From: Olsenella porci
GTDB lineage: Bacteria > Actinomycetota > Coriobacteriia > Coriobacteriales > Atopobiaceae
Reading direction: 5' to 3'
Assembly (NCBI RefSeq): GCF_009695875.1
Contig: NZ_VUNC01000008.1
Location: forward strand, 1 to 64,000
Length of the DNA stretch: 64,000 nt
Below, piece by piece: positions 25,268 through 34,060 of the stretch. The position numbers and the translations under genes were made by a program. Under the pieces are notes generated by a model that made no database searches, was not told the origin of the DNA, and saw only the letters and a list, made by a program, of their open reading frames with translations. The first letter of the stretch is position 1. Each line of letters opens with the position of its first letter.

Positions 25268-25533
25268 CCCCTGCCTCCATGCCACGCTGCTGCGGGCGCC
25301 CCCGTCGGCTCCCCGGCGTTCGGAACCTGCAAGTGGAGGGGCCATGTATGCGAAAAGCTACCCTCCGCCCCGAGTGCACGCGGGTGCACGCGAAGAGTGC
25401 ACGCGGAGTGCACGCAACCCGGTTAAGCTCGACACGAAATGATACTGGGTGGACGGTCATCTGGCCTGTCTACCAGCCCTTTTGGCACGATTTGGCATGA
25501 ATGAGCACGATGCGGATACCCCATATAAGCGTT

Positions 25534-25578
25534 CTGACACGGAAGAGGTCAGAAGTTCAAATCTTCTAACGCCCACCA
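25534..25578 (+). other. attR-like site: 3' part of tRNA-Val(GAC)
   Basis: The 45 nt fit positions 32-76 of a tRNA: anticodon loop CTGACAC (anticodon GAC), stem strand GGAAG, variable loop AGGTC, T arm AGAAG-TTCAAAT-CTTCT, acceptor strand AACGCCC, then ACCA. The bases to the left do not pair with the anticodon stem or the acceptor strand, so the 5' half is missing. This is the expected attachment-site duplication created by integration into a tRNA gene. The full gene should begin GGGCGTT and lie left of the window. Confidence 0.75.
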
Positions 25579-25587
25579 TACATTCGC

Positions 25588-25622
25588 AGCTCAGAGGCCA
25601 TGTCTCTGGGCTGTTTTCTTTT
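25588..25622 (+). terminator. Intrinsic terminator after the tRNA fragment
   Basis: AGCTCAGAG (25588-25596) pairs with CTCTGGGCT (one G-U pair) and is followed by a T-rich run (GTTTTCTTTT). It probably was the native terminator of the tRNA-Val gene before integration, and would mark chromosomal DNA just right of the attachment site. Confidence 0.55.
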
Positions 25623-25913
25623 GGTCCACGTTTGATCCACGACTTTGGTCCACACAATTTGCTTGGAAATCGATGCGGCTTGCCCTACTAGGCCTTCACG
25701 GAGCCGCAACACATTAGAGTCCTCGCCACGCCGCGTGGGGCTGTGTGGGCGGGACACGATGGCCTTGACACCGCGCCGTTTGATGCTGGCTTGCAACGTA
25801 GTTCGATTCTCGGGTGATGGCATGTCTCGCTGGGTTCTCAAGCGCGCGAGGAGGGCGGCGAGGAAAACGCTCCTCACGTCCACTGGCAGACATTCTGGAT
25901 ATGTAAAGCATAC
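25623..25913. other. Intergenic, no gene seen
   Basis: The stretch holds repeated 'GGTCCAC..TTTG' words just after the terminator and otherwise no convincing reading frame on either strand. Confidence 0.35.
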
Positions 25914-25960
25914 TTGACAAACGACAAGTTGGCTTTACACTGAATGTCAAGTCAACTTGT
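25914..25960 (+). promoter_or_regulatory. Promoter and operator of the XRE gene
   Basis: A -35 box TTGACA (25914-25919) and a -10-like TACACT (25936-25941) are 16 bp apart. Overlapping and following them is an inverted repeat ACAAGTTG (25924-25931) / CAACTTGT (25953-25960). An operator on top of the promoter suggests that the downstream XRE protein represses itself. Confidence 0.6.
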
Positions 25961-25977
25961 CATCAAGGAGCTTGACA

Positions 25978-26178
25978 TTGAGGAACAGGGTCACGGAGTT
26001 GAGAAGGAGAAGACACATCTCCCAAAAGGAACTTGCCGACGTGGTTGGCGTTACTCGTCAGACCATTAATTCCATCGAGACGGGAAGGTACACGGCGTCA
26101 CTGCCCCTTGCATATAAAATTTCCCACTACTTTGGACTTTCCATCGAAGAGGTATTCGACTTTTCCGAGTTCGACTAG
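25978..26178 (+). CDS. XRE-family transcriptional regulator
   Basis: A 66-residue protein that is almost only a Cro/CI-type helix-turn-helix: 'RNRVTELRRRRHISQKELADVVGVTRQTINSIETGRYTASLPLAYKISHYF' with a short acidic tail, the YozG-like form of small XRE regulators. I chose TTG 25978 because AAGGAG lies 7 nt upstream; TTG 25972 and 25957 are in frame. It is followed 9 nt later by a membrane-protein gene, an arrangement seen for many small XRE/membrane-protein pairs. Autoregulation through the inverted repeat at 25924-25960 is likely. The lower GC than the neighbours suggests a recent arrival. Confidence 0.85.
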   Translation: MRNRVTELRRRRHISQKELADVVGVTRQTINSIETGRYTASLPLAYKISHYFGLSIEEVFDFSEFD

Positions 26179-26187
26179 GAGGATGCA

Positions 26188-26667
26188 ATGCTGGGTCAAA
26201 CTGAGCACAAGGGCGGAAAGCATCTGGGCCCGAGTCGGGTCAGTCCAGAATTAGACGAGTACAGGTCGGAAATGCGATTTGATATCAAGTGTGATATTGG
26301 TAGTTGCTTGGTTGGCGTCGCAGTCGTGGTGTTGTGCCTATTGAAAGGACTGCCGAGAAGCTTGGCAATCGGCGTCGCTACATTTGCCGTAATTCAGCTT
26401 GCGAAAGTCTTCTACGGAATGTGGAAGATGCGAAGTGACAATTTGGTACGCGAGAGCATGACGGAGAGCAAGGACGAACGTCTCGTTCAGATTAAGCATG
26501 AGTCGCAAGCTATGGCCTACTCGTGGATGCAGATTGCAGGATGCATTGGGGGCCTTGCTGGGTTTGTTCGCGAGAACGATGCCGTTTTCAACAGCTTATT
26601 CGTCGTGGTGTTGGTGGGGTGTGTTGCCGAATTTGTGTCAAGGCAGATTCTCACTCGCAGAAGATAG
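26188..26667 (+). CDS. Membrane protein partner of the XRE regulator
   Basis: A 159-residue protein with about four hydrophobic segments: two near residues 39-75 (CLVGVAVVVLCLL; SLAIGVATFAVIQLAKVFY) and two near 112-150 (IAGCIGGLAGFV; FNSLFVVVLVGCVAEFV). They are separated by a hydrophilic loop with 'SMTESKDERLVQIKHESQ'. The arrangement resembles DUF2178-type membrane proteins that pair with small XRE regulators, and that loop (xxDERxxxIxxxS) is the most telling part. The start follows AGGAGG. Its role is unknown; a membrane sensor controlling the regulator is a reasonable inference. Confidence 0.7.
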   Translation: MLGQTEHKGGKHLGPSRVSPELDEYRSEMRFDIKCDIGSCLVGVAVVVLCLLKGLPRSLAIGVATFAVIQLAKVFYGMWKMRSDNLVRESMTESKDERLVQIKHESQAMAYSWMQIAGCIGGLAGFVRENDAVFNSLFVVVLVGCVAEFVSRQILTRRR

Positions 26668-26716
26668 CGATGGAAGATCTGCTTTGCCAAAGGCGTGAGT
26701 CGCTACATGCCGGGGT

Positions 26717-27874
26717 ATGCCCAATAACCGCTGCCAAACCGGTCCTGATATAAGTGTCCGGGCCCCCGCCAGCCTTCGGTTCGACCAAGATGCCGAGGGG
26801 CAGGAGGCCCGGATGGACAACGGCATACCGCGGGAGGCGCTCGCGCTGCCGGCGGACGACAGGCGCGAGCTCAACAGGGCCGCTGTCCTGCTCCTCGGAA
26901 GGCCGGAGTCGGCCTGGCTGCTGAGCCCCCTCATGGCTGAGCTCACCTGGCGCCTCGTGGGGCAGGAGGAGGCCTACGAGCACTTCACCATCCCCTTCGT
27001 GCTCGCCACCACGGCCCTCTACTCGCGCATCCGCAACATCAAGACCCAGCTGCTCCCTCCCGACGAGCTGGTGCGCTGTGAGGTCGAGAAGTATGACCAG
27101 AAGAGCGTGCTGGAGGCCATGCACAACTGCATCGCGCACCAGGACTACGCGCAGGCGTCGCGGGTGAGCGTAACCGAGTACCCTGACCGCCTCGAGTTCG
27201 TGAGCGTGGGCTCCTTCTACGAGGGCGAGCCCGACGACTACGCCGTGGAGGGTCACATGCCCCGGCGCTACCGCAACCCCGCCCTCGTGCAGGCCATGAC
27301 CCAGCTCAACATGATTGACCACCTGGGCTATGGCATCGAGCGCATGAACCGCTCGCAGGCCAGCCGCTACCTGCCCCTGCCCGACTACGACCTCTCGAAC
27401 CCGAACGAGGTGAGGCTCACCATCTACGGGAGCGTTGTTGACGAGTCTTACACGCGCGCCCTCATGGCCCACAGCGACCTCCCCTTCGAGGACGTGCTCG
27501 CCCTCGATCGCGTGCAGAAGGGAAGGCCAGTATCGGATGCCGCCTTGCGCCGGCTGCGTCGAAAGGGCTTGGTGGAGGGCCGCAGGCCCCGCCTGCGGGT
27601 CGCCGCCTCCGTCGCCGAGGCTACAAGTACTAAGGCCGCCTACGTCGAGAAGCGAGGGAAGTCCGAGGAGTACTGCATGGCGCTCGTCACCGACCTCATC
27701 GGGCAGCATGGCCCCGCCACGAGGGCGGAGATCAACGAGGCCGTCTACCCGGCCCTCTCCGCAGACCTCACCGATGAGCAGCGCTACGACAAAGTCGGCA
27801 ACCTCCTGCGCAAGATGAGGAAGGGTGGGGTCCTCTCCTTCGATCGGTCCTCCTCGCACTGGGGCCTCGCGTAA
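26717..27874 (+). pseudogene. N-terminally truncated AlbA_2/RecG-like ATP-binding protein
   Basis: The 385-residue frame begins in the middle of the family: 'ELNRAAVLLLGRPESAWLLSP' corresponds to the 'LTxAAxLLFG' segment after the AlbA_2 DNA-binding domain. It continues through 'LLPPDELVRCEVEKYDQKSVLEAMHNCIAHQDY' (the ATPase-like 'REAlxNAixHRDY' motif), 'VSVTEYPDRLEFVSVGSF', 'YRNPALVQAMTQLNMIDHLGYGIERM' and a C-terminal winged helix. The N-terminal AlbA_2 domain with its ExxxxEFK motif is absent, and no upstream fragment is visible. An AGGAGG site before ATG 26813 could still allow translation of the remainder. It is most likely a deletion relic next to the attachment site. Confidence 0.7.
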
Positions 27875-28185
27875 AACCTGTCCGATTTACGCGAGATTAC
27901 GCGGCGCGAGCACCGTCTGGTACATCCGGCTACTTCACAAAACGGTTCACAGATTCACGGGACGCACACATCCGCGACAGACCCCCTCCACGCTACTTCC
28001 GCAAATGACCAGGCACGGGGCTCGCGTAGGAGCTTGCGCTTGCTGCCGAGGCCCGTCTCGCAGGCCGATGCCGTGGCGCAACGGATATGCATCGCCTATC
28101 GATACCGACTACGCGTCCACCTCCGCCCCCCTCGAGGTATGTACGTTATCATGTACAGAAACGGACACATCATGGGAGGAATCGC
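27875..28185. other. Intergenic, no gene seen
   Basis: Three hundred bases with no convincing frame. The right end carries the toxin-antitoxin promoter region, including a TGTAC (28140-28144) / GTACA (28153-28157) dyad that may be the antitoxin operator. Confidence 0.4.
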
Positions 28186-28482
28186 ATGGATGCCATCTAT
28201 TCCGCGACAGCGCTGCGCGACCATCCGCGCGAGGTGAAGCAGGCTGCCCGCGAACGCCTCGTAAGAATCACGGAGAACGGCAACGGCGCCTACGTGTTCT
28301 GCTCCGAGGAGGTTTTCCAGCGGGAGGTGGACGACGCCGTCGAGCGGGCGCTCTACGCCCAGCGCGTCTCCGACGCAATCGACCGTGGTCGCGCAGACAT
28401 CGCCGCTGGCCGCTGTGTGGAGGGCATCGAGGCGGCCAAGGCCGCAGTCGCGAGCAGGCGGGCTTCCGGTGGCGCGGCTTAG
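28186..28482 (+). CDS. Phd/YefM-type antitoxin
   Basis: A 98-residue protein. The N-terminus (MDAIYSATALRDHPREVKQAARERLVRITENGNGAYVFCSEEVFQ) has the layout of Phd/YefM antitoxins: short strand, helix 'LRxxxxEVKxxAxxxxVxIxxxG', then 'xVxxSxE'. The C-terminal helical half would bind the toxin. The ATG at 28186 follows GGGAGGA. It overlaps the next gene by 14 bp, so antitoxin is made first and translation is coupled. The TGTAC...GTACA dyad about 30 bp upstream is a candidate operator for autorepression by the complex. Confidence 0.75.
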   Translation: MDAIYSATALRDHPREVKQAARERLVRITENGNGAYVFCSEEVFQREVDDAVERALYAQRVSDAIDRGRADIAAGRCVEGIEAAKAAVASRRASGGAA

Positions 28483-28747
28483 GTTTTCCGAGGAGTTCCT
28501 CGAGTCTCTTGCCAGGCTTGATGGGCGGGTCGAGGAGTCCGTATGGGAGAAGCTTGCGCTTGTGGAGAGCTTCCCGGGTGTGGGCTCGTCACTGGTCGAG
28601 CCAACGCTCAGGCGTGCGTATGGCCCAGCTTGCCTTAAGGTCGCGGCTGCGGGTCTTGACGTGCTCTACGAGCGTGGCGAGAGGGGCGCTGATGGTGTGG
28701 AGGTAGTCGACGTCCTCGGCATCGTGAGCCAGAGGGCCGTGCGATAG
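28469..28747 (+). CDS. RelE/ParE-family toxin
   Basis: A 92-residue protein from GTG 28469. The pattern 'LRFSEEFLESLARLDGRVEESVWEKLALVESFPGVGSSLVEPTLRRAYGPACLKVAAAGLDVLYERGE...GVEVVDVLGIVSQRAVR' follows the RelE/ParE fold: helix pair, then 'LxxxYGxxxxKVxxxxxxVxYxx' strands and a final 'VxVxxI' strand. RelE members cut mRNA at the ribosome and ParE members poison gyrase; which one applies here cannot be told from sequence. The longer frame upstream is a shadow of the antitoxin gene. Confidence 0.75.
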   Translation: MARLRFSEEFLESLARLDGRVEESVWEKLALVESFPGVGSSLVEPTLRRAYGPACLKVAAAGLDVLYERGERGADGVEVVDVLGIVSQRAVR

Positions 28748-29132
28748 CGCCGAGTGACATCCACGGCAACACACATGCCATTATGCTCGAGGGCAACAGC
28801 CGCCAGACCTCCGGCCTCATCTTCGACTGGATCAAGGGGGCACGTGAGGTAGGGGCGAGACAGGCGACGCGTTCTGGCGCGGCCGCGCATCCCCGTGTGG
28901 GAAGCGCGGCCGCGTTCGATGCCACGGCGGAGGGCGTCCGCCACAAACCAGAACGGACGGTGCCCGGGTCAGGGTTCCCAACGCTCGCATCCACCCGCTC
29001 GCTGCGACCGTCTGGTGTTCGCTGAAGCATCATACTTTGGAACGATGCGCTTTGCCTGCATGCCGCTGAAAATCTCCTAGAGCTGGACGCTACCCAGAAA
29101 GTATCAACGGACCTCCTAGGATTGGAGCGACC
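28748..29132. other. Intergenic before the surface-protein gene
   Basis: The stretch contains a GC-rich self-complementary segment (GCGCGGCCGCG repeated in inverted form near 28876 and 28910), the palindrome listed as site A, and the ribosome binding site GGAG before 29133. No gene is seen; a short frame near 28783 lacks support. Confidence 0.4.
29030..29047 (+). promoter_or_regulatory. Palindromic regulatory site A (TCATACTTTGG family)
   Basis: TCATACTTTGGAACGATG, 103 bp before the ATG of the surface protein measured from its first T. It shares TCATACTTTGG with four other sites in the next 13 kb, all in the same orientation relative to the following gene. Confidence 0.65.
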
Positions 29133-32100
29133 ATGGCAACGCGCCTCACACGCACGCGGTGGCTGCCCGTCGTATCCGGTGCGGTCGCGGCGGTGCTCGC
29201 ATTTGCCGCCCTGCCCATGACGGCGCTGGCAAACGACGAGCTGAGCCCCGGACCCTACTCGCAGGGCAGTCAGCTGAGCACCGATGCATACTCAGACCTT
29301 GGCCTCACCGTCTCGGACGATACCGGTGACGCCGGCACCTATGCCCCCTATGGCAAAGACGAGAACGTGAGCACCACCCTGTTGAGCGACGACGAGGTCT
29401 ACATGGCAGCCAACGGCGCCAGAAACAACGTATACACGCTGCGGGGGAAGCTCAACCAGCTCTACGATGCCAATACGAACGTGGAAGGTTTGATTGGCTA
29501 CACCACGATCTCTGACGACTACGGGGGGATGAGCGGAGCTTATCTGTTCTGGCCCATCAACGAGCTCTACGGTACGAGCAGCAATTCAGGGACAGCCGTG
29601 GATATGGTTGAAAAGGGCGTTAGCTACTACTCGCCACTCAGCGACAACGAGAATGACGTCATCAAGGGCTCCACCTACAACGGATTCAGCGGCAAGTACG
29701 CAACCAGCGTCTCGGCAGACCTCGGCAGTGGCTACAAGGACCACGTCGTCGAGCTGCGTGCCTATGGGAGCCAGTACTACACCATGGTCGGCAACCGACA
29801 GTTGAGCGGCGCCTTTGCGGTAAAGGTATTCTCGCTTGACGCAAAGGGGAACCGCACGGAAGTCGCGAGCCTCAGCCCCACGGTCAATGACAGTCAGATC
29901 CAGGTGAATGATTACACTGACGAGCTGGCATACCTCCGGGCCGGCTACCTGCAGGAGTACGACGCCTACTTCGAAGTGGCCGCCGCGGACGTGGACGCAG
30001 ACGGCGTGGACGAGGTCTTCTGCTACGCGGGCTGCTACAAGGACGAGAACGGCGAGCGCCTGGCCTGCGTCGACATGTGGGACCTGCAGTCCGACAGCTC
30101 CTGGAGCCACACCCAGGAGTGGGTGGACTGCGGCCAGGCGTCCTACTACGTCACAGATGATGAGCTTAACCAGATTCGCAACAGCAAGGATGACCCCACC
30201 GCTCGAATGCAGCTCATGAAGGCCCCGGTGGTCACCCTTGCCGGCGGCGACCTCGACCGCCGCGGCGGAGAAGAGCTTGCCATTACTGTCTCCGCGCCCA
30301 CGAACCACGACAACCCGACCAACGCAGCCCGCTGCTACATCTACACCTGGGATGACACCGCAAAGCGACTCTCCGCCGCCGTAAACGACGGCTTGGGCGA
30401 CGACTATATCCCCCTGAGCACGACCGTCGGGGCAGCCTCCGCCATGGTCTCTGCCAACTGCACCTTCGGAACCTTCAGGACGAGCGACACCGACACGGCC
30501 ACGACCCTCATCATTGCCGGCTGGGACTGCGGTGGCAGCTCAAACGCGGAGTATGCCAACTTCGGCTACCGCTACGTGTACTATGACGCGTCCAGGGACG
30601 AGTTCGTCATCTCCGACTACATCCGCAAGGCCCTCGGCAAGGACGCTGCGCACATCAGCGAGACCGCCTGCAAGGACGCGAACCAGGGCGGCCGATACCG
30701 TCCGACCCTGGCGCCCTTCGCCCTGGGCGCCGCACGCTTAACCGGCCTCAACCAGGGTGCCGCCGAGAACGACGACGTTCTCATGGGCGGAGACATCTAC
30801 TCGTTCAGTCTCTCCGCTGGGGTGAGCCTCGACACTCTCGGCAGCATCAGCCTCACCTCTGACCAGGTGAACTCGAACCGTTACACAAAGGGCAAGGAGC
30901 AGGTCTGGATCGGCGACGTGCGCGTGGGCGCCGTGTCGGGCTCCAGCCAGTACGAGGAGAGCTTCCTCGCCGTCACGGGCGTCCACCGCGACGAGGACCT
31001 CGGCAAGGATGACGACTACTACTGGATGGACGTCTCGCACTTCTCTGCCAAGTGGTCTGGCGGCAAACTCCGCGGCTACACCACCGGTGAGGAGGGCGTC
31101 ATAAACGAGAGCGTCCGTGTCCACGGCACGACGCAGTACGGATGCTGGATCAGCTTGTGCCTGCCCAACGTGGACCACGACGGCATGCAGGTGCGCTTCA
31201 AGGCGGCGGCCGAGTACTACACTGCGCCGCAGCTGCTCGCGGTGCTCCAGGGGTCCCCGTACTTTCAGGACCTCCAGGACAGCTATGGCTACCTCAACTA
31301 CGGCGGCACCGCGTTTGGCTCCGAGTCCAGCAGCGCCTCTGGCTCCGGCTGGTCCATCGAGGGAGAGGCCGGCGTCTTCGGCGAGGCGTCGGGCGGCTTC
31401 CTTGGGCGCGTGGAGCTCGAGGGGGAGCTTACGGGCCATGCGGGCTACGAGTACCAGAGCTCCTCGACGCTCTCGTACGGTGTGGACTACGACGCGCACG
31501 CGGCCGAAGGCAACAAGGCCGTGGTGTACGCCGTGCCCATCATGTACTACTGGTACGAGGTCAGCGACTCCAACGACCCGGAGTGGACGGACGTCGTCAT
31601 GCCCGTGTTCCTCACGCCGGTCACCTCGGTCGTGAGTCAGGAGACCTGGGACGAGACGGTCGACAAGTACAACCTCAACGCCAGCGTGGGCAGCGGCAGC
31701 TCCGAGCCGCTCACCTACAAGGTCTCCGACGTCCTCAACAACAGGCAGGGCGACCCCGCCAGCTACGGCGTCGACACCCTGACCAAGACGACCCTGCTGC
31801 CTACCGCCAAGCGTGCCTTCACGTACCAGCTTGACGGGAAGGACGCCTGGTCCATAGCCTCGAACGAGGAGGGCGTCGCCACGGCGCAGACCATCGCGGC
31901 CGAGAACGAGACCGAGAAGACCGTCGACGTGGGCGGTGCCGTTGCTCTGCAGATAGGTGCCGGCTTCGGCATTGGGGAAAACGAGATCGTTACCGGTATG
32001 GTGTTTGGGCTGTCGGGTGGCTACACGACGCTGAGGTCCAGTTCCACGGGCTTCTCGTTCACGGGCACCGTGGACAACCTGCCCGAGGCTGCCGAGGGCT

Positions 32101-33338
32101 ACGGCTTCAGCTGGAGGCTCGCGGTAGACCAGAGCTCCTCCGACATGCCCAGCGACGGCACGCGCCCCGCCACCAACCAGTTCTGGATCGTGGGCTACGA
32201 CGTCACCAACGTGAAGCAGCCCGAAGTCCCCATGGTGAGTGGCTTTGCCATGACCGGCACCGGCTACGATGCCACCACGGGCAAGGATGCGGTCACCCTG
32301 TCTTGGAACGATATCCTGACCTCCGACCAGAAGGCGAATGGCTACAGGTACGCGGTCGCCATGTACCCCGCGAACGATGATGACCACTACAGCTACGCCT
32401 ACACGCTGGACGGCTCCGCCACAAGCTACGTCTGGGCCGGCCTCTCCACCAGCAGCAACTACCGCTTTGCGGTGTTTGTCGTGGACGGCACGGGCAGGCA
32501 GGCGAGCCTGCGCTCGCCCATCGTGAGCGTGACCACGCTGCCGACCGGCGACGCGATGGCCGTGAGCGGCGTCAACATCCAGGGGCAGGCCAACACAAAC
32601 GACGCGAGCGACACGTCCACCAGCAAGGCGACGCGCAGGATGGGGGAGTCCCTCACGCTTGACATGAGCGGCAGCTACTACGACTCCGGCTCCGCCAATC
32701 CGGACAAGCAGCCGCTCTTCCGCTGGTATCGCAAGGAGGCCTCCAAGCCCACCTGGCAAGAGATCTCGTCCGGGCCCACTGTCAGCACCCAGGACAACAA
32801 GACCTACACGTCCACCTACGCCATTGACGAGGTGACGGCGGAGGACGATGGCACGGTGTATCGCTGTGACGTGAGTTACAACAACATCGTGGTCTCGTCC
32901 CAGACGGTCACCCTTGATGTCACGCACACCTACTCGATCGTCGATTCTGCCAACACGTACTCGGCAACCAGGAAGCGTCTCAACTACCTGAATGCCGACC
33001 TGCTCAGGTTCTTCAAGCCGGTCGCAGCCGAGAGCGTGTCCGGACTCAAGCCGGATGAGGGCGGCGCCACGGGCAACGGCACCGCGACCGGTGACGCTAC
33101 GACTGGAGGTGCCGCAGGCAACGGCACCGCGACCGACGCCACGACCGGTGGCGGAGCCAGCGCTTCCGTTGACACGGGCACTGCAACCGGCTCCACAAAG
33201 GCGGCCTCCGCATCGGGCACGCCCCAGACGGGCGACAGCTCGCTGGGCACCGGGGCGCTGGCCCTCATCGCCCTGGGCGGAGCTGTGTCCCTGGTTGCTG
33301 CGCTGGTGCTCCGTCACCGTTCCAGGGACCGTGGCTAG
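29133..33338 (+). CDS. Large secreted surface protein with sortase-type anchor
   Basis: A 1401-residue protein. Residues 1-34 are a signal peptide (positive start, hydrophobic core, PMTALA cleavage region). The C-terminus has a TP1364-Q-T-G-D1368 sorting motif, a hydrophobic helix and the basic tail RHRSRDRG, so it should be anchored to the cell wall by sortase. Internal features include an FG-GAP-like 'AAADVDADGVDEVF' stretch near residue 290, a low-complexity glycine/serine-rich zone near 735, a fibronectin-III-like segment near 1030-1140, an Ig-like segment near 1180-1280, and a Thr/Ala/Gly-rich stalk before the anchor. It is probably an adhesin or scaffold. It is preceded by regulatory site A and followed by a strong terminator. 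Confidence 0.85.
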   Translation: MATRLTRTRWLPVVSGAVAAVLAFAALPMTALANDELSPGPYSQGSQLSTDAYSDLGLTVSDDTGDAGTYAPYGKDENVSTTLLSDDEVYMAANGARNNVYTLRGKLNQLYDANTNVEGLIGYTTISDDYGGMSGAYLFWPINELYGTSSNSGTAVDMVEKGVSYYSPLSDNENDVIKGSTYNGFSGKYATSVSADLGSGYKDHVVELRAYGSQYYTMVGNRQLSGAFAVKVFSLDAKGNRTEVASLSPTVNDSQIQVNDYTDELAYLRAGYLQEYDAYFEVAAADVDADGVDEVFCYAGCYKDENGERLACVDMWDLQSDSSWSHTQEWVDCGQASYYVTDDELNQIRNSKDDPTARMQLMKAPVVTLAGGDLDRRGGEELAITVSAPTNHDNPTNAARCYIYTWDDTAKRLSAAVNDGLGDDYIPLSTTVGAASAMVSANCTFGTFRTSDTDTATTLIIAGWDCGGSSNAEYANFGYRYVYYDASRDEFVISDYIRKALGKDAAHISETACKDANQGGRYRPTLAPFALGAARLTGLNQGAAENDDVLMGGDIYSFSLSAGVSLDTLGSISLTSDQVNSNRYTKGKEQVWIGDVRVGAVSGSSQYEESFLAVTGVHRDEDLGKDDDYYWMDVSHFSAKWSGGKLRGYTTGEEGVINESVRVHGTTQYGCWISLCLPNVDHDGMQVRFKAAAEYYTAPQLLAVLQGSPYFQDLQDSYGYLNYGGTAFGSESSSASGSGWSIEGEAGVFGEASGGFLGRVELEGELTGHAGYEYQSSSTLSYGVDYDAHAAEGNKAVVYAVPIMYYWYEVSDSNDPEWTDVVMPVFLTPVTSVVSQETWDETVDKYNLNASVGSGSSEPLTYKVSDVLNNRQGDPASYGVDTLTKTTLLPTAKRAFTYQLDGKDAWSIASNEEGVATAQTIAAENETEKTVDVGGAVALQIGAGFGIGENEIVTGMVFGLSGGYTTLRSSSTGFSFTGTVDNLPEAAEGYGFSWRLAVDQSSSDMPSDGTRPATNQFWIVGYDVTNVKQPEVPMVSGFAMTGTGYDATTGKDAVTLSWNDILTSDQKANGYRYAVAMYPANDDDHYSYAYTLDGSATSYVWAGLSTSSNYRFAVFVVDGTGRQASLRSPIVSVTTLPTGDAMAVSGVNIQGQANTNDASDTSTSKATRRMGESLTLDMSGSYYDSGSANPDKQPLFRWYRKEASKPTWQEISSGPTVSTQDNKTYTSTYAIDEVTAEDDGTVYRCDVSYNNIVVSSQTVTLDVTHTYSIVDSANTYSATRKRLNYLNADLLRFFKPVAAESVSGLKPDEGGATGNGTATGDATTGGAAGNGTATDATTGGGASASVDTGTATGSTKAASASGTPQTGDSSLGTGALALIALGGAVSLVAALVLRHRSRDRG

Positions 33339-33420
33339 CGACCTGCGGGGACCTGCGTCGGGTGAGAGGACCCGGCACCCGGGATTTCCACGCTGCGGCA
33401 GACGGTGACTCGCTGCCGCA

Positions 33421-33457
33421 GGCCCCCGTCCGTCCCTTTGGGCGGACGGGGGCCTTG
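33421..33457 (+). terminator. Terminator after the surface-protein gene
   Basis: A perfect 12-bp stem, GGCCCCCGTCCG (33421-33432) and CGGACGGGGGCC (33443-33454), followed by TTGTTC. Confidence 0.75.
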
Positions 33458-33475
33458 TTCGAGACGGAGGCTTCG

Positions 33476-33892
33476 ATGCTCAACCAAAAACTGCTGCGCG
33501 CCGTGCTGCGCAACACTGGCCTTGCCCGCGCCACGTGGGGGTTTCTGGCGACGTTCGTCGCGGCGTCCGCGCTGCTCGCGCTGGTGGACCCAGGCGTGGA
33601 CGGCTTTGGCGACGCCCTGTGGTGCTGTTTCCAGTCCGTCACGACCATCGGCTACGGGGACATCACCGTCACGAGCGCCGTCGGCCGCATGATCGTGGTG
33701 GCGCTCAGCGTGGTGGGGATTCTGTTCGTGGCGGTGCTCACGGCTGCGGTGGTCAGCTACTGCAACGAGCTCATGCTGGCGCGGCGCAACGAGAGCCTGG
33801 CCCTGTACCTGGACAAGCTGGAGCACCTGGACCAGCTGACGCAGGAAGAGCTGGCCGAGCTCTCGCTCAGGGTGCGCCGGCTGCGCGGCTAG
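33476..33892 (+). CDS. Two-helix potassium channel
   Basis: A 138-residue protein with membrane helices at about residues 22-40 and 68-95 around a pore loop carrying the selectivity filter T56-T-I-G-Y-G-D62, the hallmark of K+ channels (Ion_trans_2 family). The C-terminal 35 residues form a charged coiled coil (LALYLDKLEHLDQLTQEELAELSLRVRRLRG), probably for tetramer assembly; there is no RCK/TrkA domain. The ATG at 33476 follows GGAGG. It lies immediately after the surface-protein terminator and so needs its own promoter. Possible roles are membrane potential or osmotic control. Confidence 0.85.
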   Translation: MLNQKLLRAVLRNTGLARATWGFLATFVAASALLALVDPGVDGFGDALWCCFQSVTTIGYGDITVTSAVGRMIVVALSVVGILFVAVLTAAVVSYCNELMLARRNESLALYLDKLEHLDQLTQEELAELSLRVRRLRG

Positions 33893-34000
33893 CGGGAGCG
33901 GTGCGCGCCGGGCTCGTCTCGGCCGAGCTGGTGGTTCGTCGCTGGGGTCCGAGACCCCCCTCTGCACCCCATGTCGCCCCCCGTCCCGCCCGCAAGCTGT

Positions 34001-34041
34001 AAAAGAGGGTTCGGCCGCGTCCATCGCACGGCCGAACCCTC
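34001..34041 (-). terminator. Terminator of the peptidase operon
   Basis: A 13-bp perfect stem, GAGGGTTCGGCCG (34005-34017) and CGGCCGAACCCTC (34029-34041). On the minus strand it is followed by TTTT, and on the plus strand by AGCTAAAAAA, so it is best suited to the minus-strand gene ending at 34061. Confidence 0.8.
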
Positions 34042-34060
34042 ATCAGCTAAAAAAGACGCA

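Larger units (their letters stand above)
1..25578. mobile_element. Right part of an integrative mobilizable or conjugative element in tRNA-Val
   Basis: The right boundary is defined by an integrase and an excisionase-like gene lying next to a partial copy of the 3' part of a tRNA gene (25534-25578). Inside are a relaxase, a MobC-like protein, an oriT-like palindrome cluster, an ArdC-like remnant and defence genes. Because the tRNA fragment reads on the plus strand and holds only the 3' part, the intact tRNA-Val(GAC) should lie on the plus strand at the left end, outside the window. No type IV secretion genes are visible here, so whether the element is self-transmissible or only mobilizable cannot be decided. 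That the whole stretch is one element is inferred; nested insertions are possible. Confidence 0.65.

Noticed and set aside
25534-25578. A complete tRNA gene
   Set aside because: Only the anticodon loop, T arm and acceptor 3' strand are present; the upstream bases do not form the D arm or pair with the acceptor strand.
30738-33317. An 859-codon minus-strand open frame opposite the surface-protein gene
   Set aside because: An antisense shadow; the plus-strand gene has signal peptide and sorting signal, and the antisense product has no motif.
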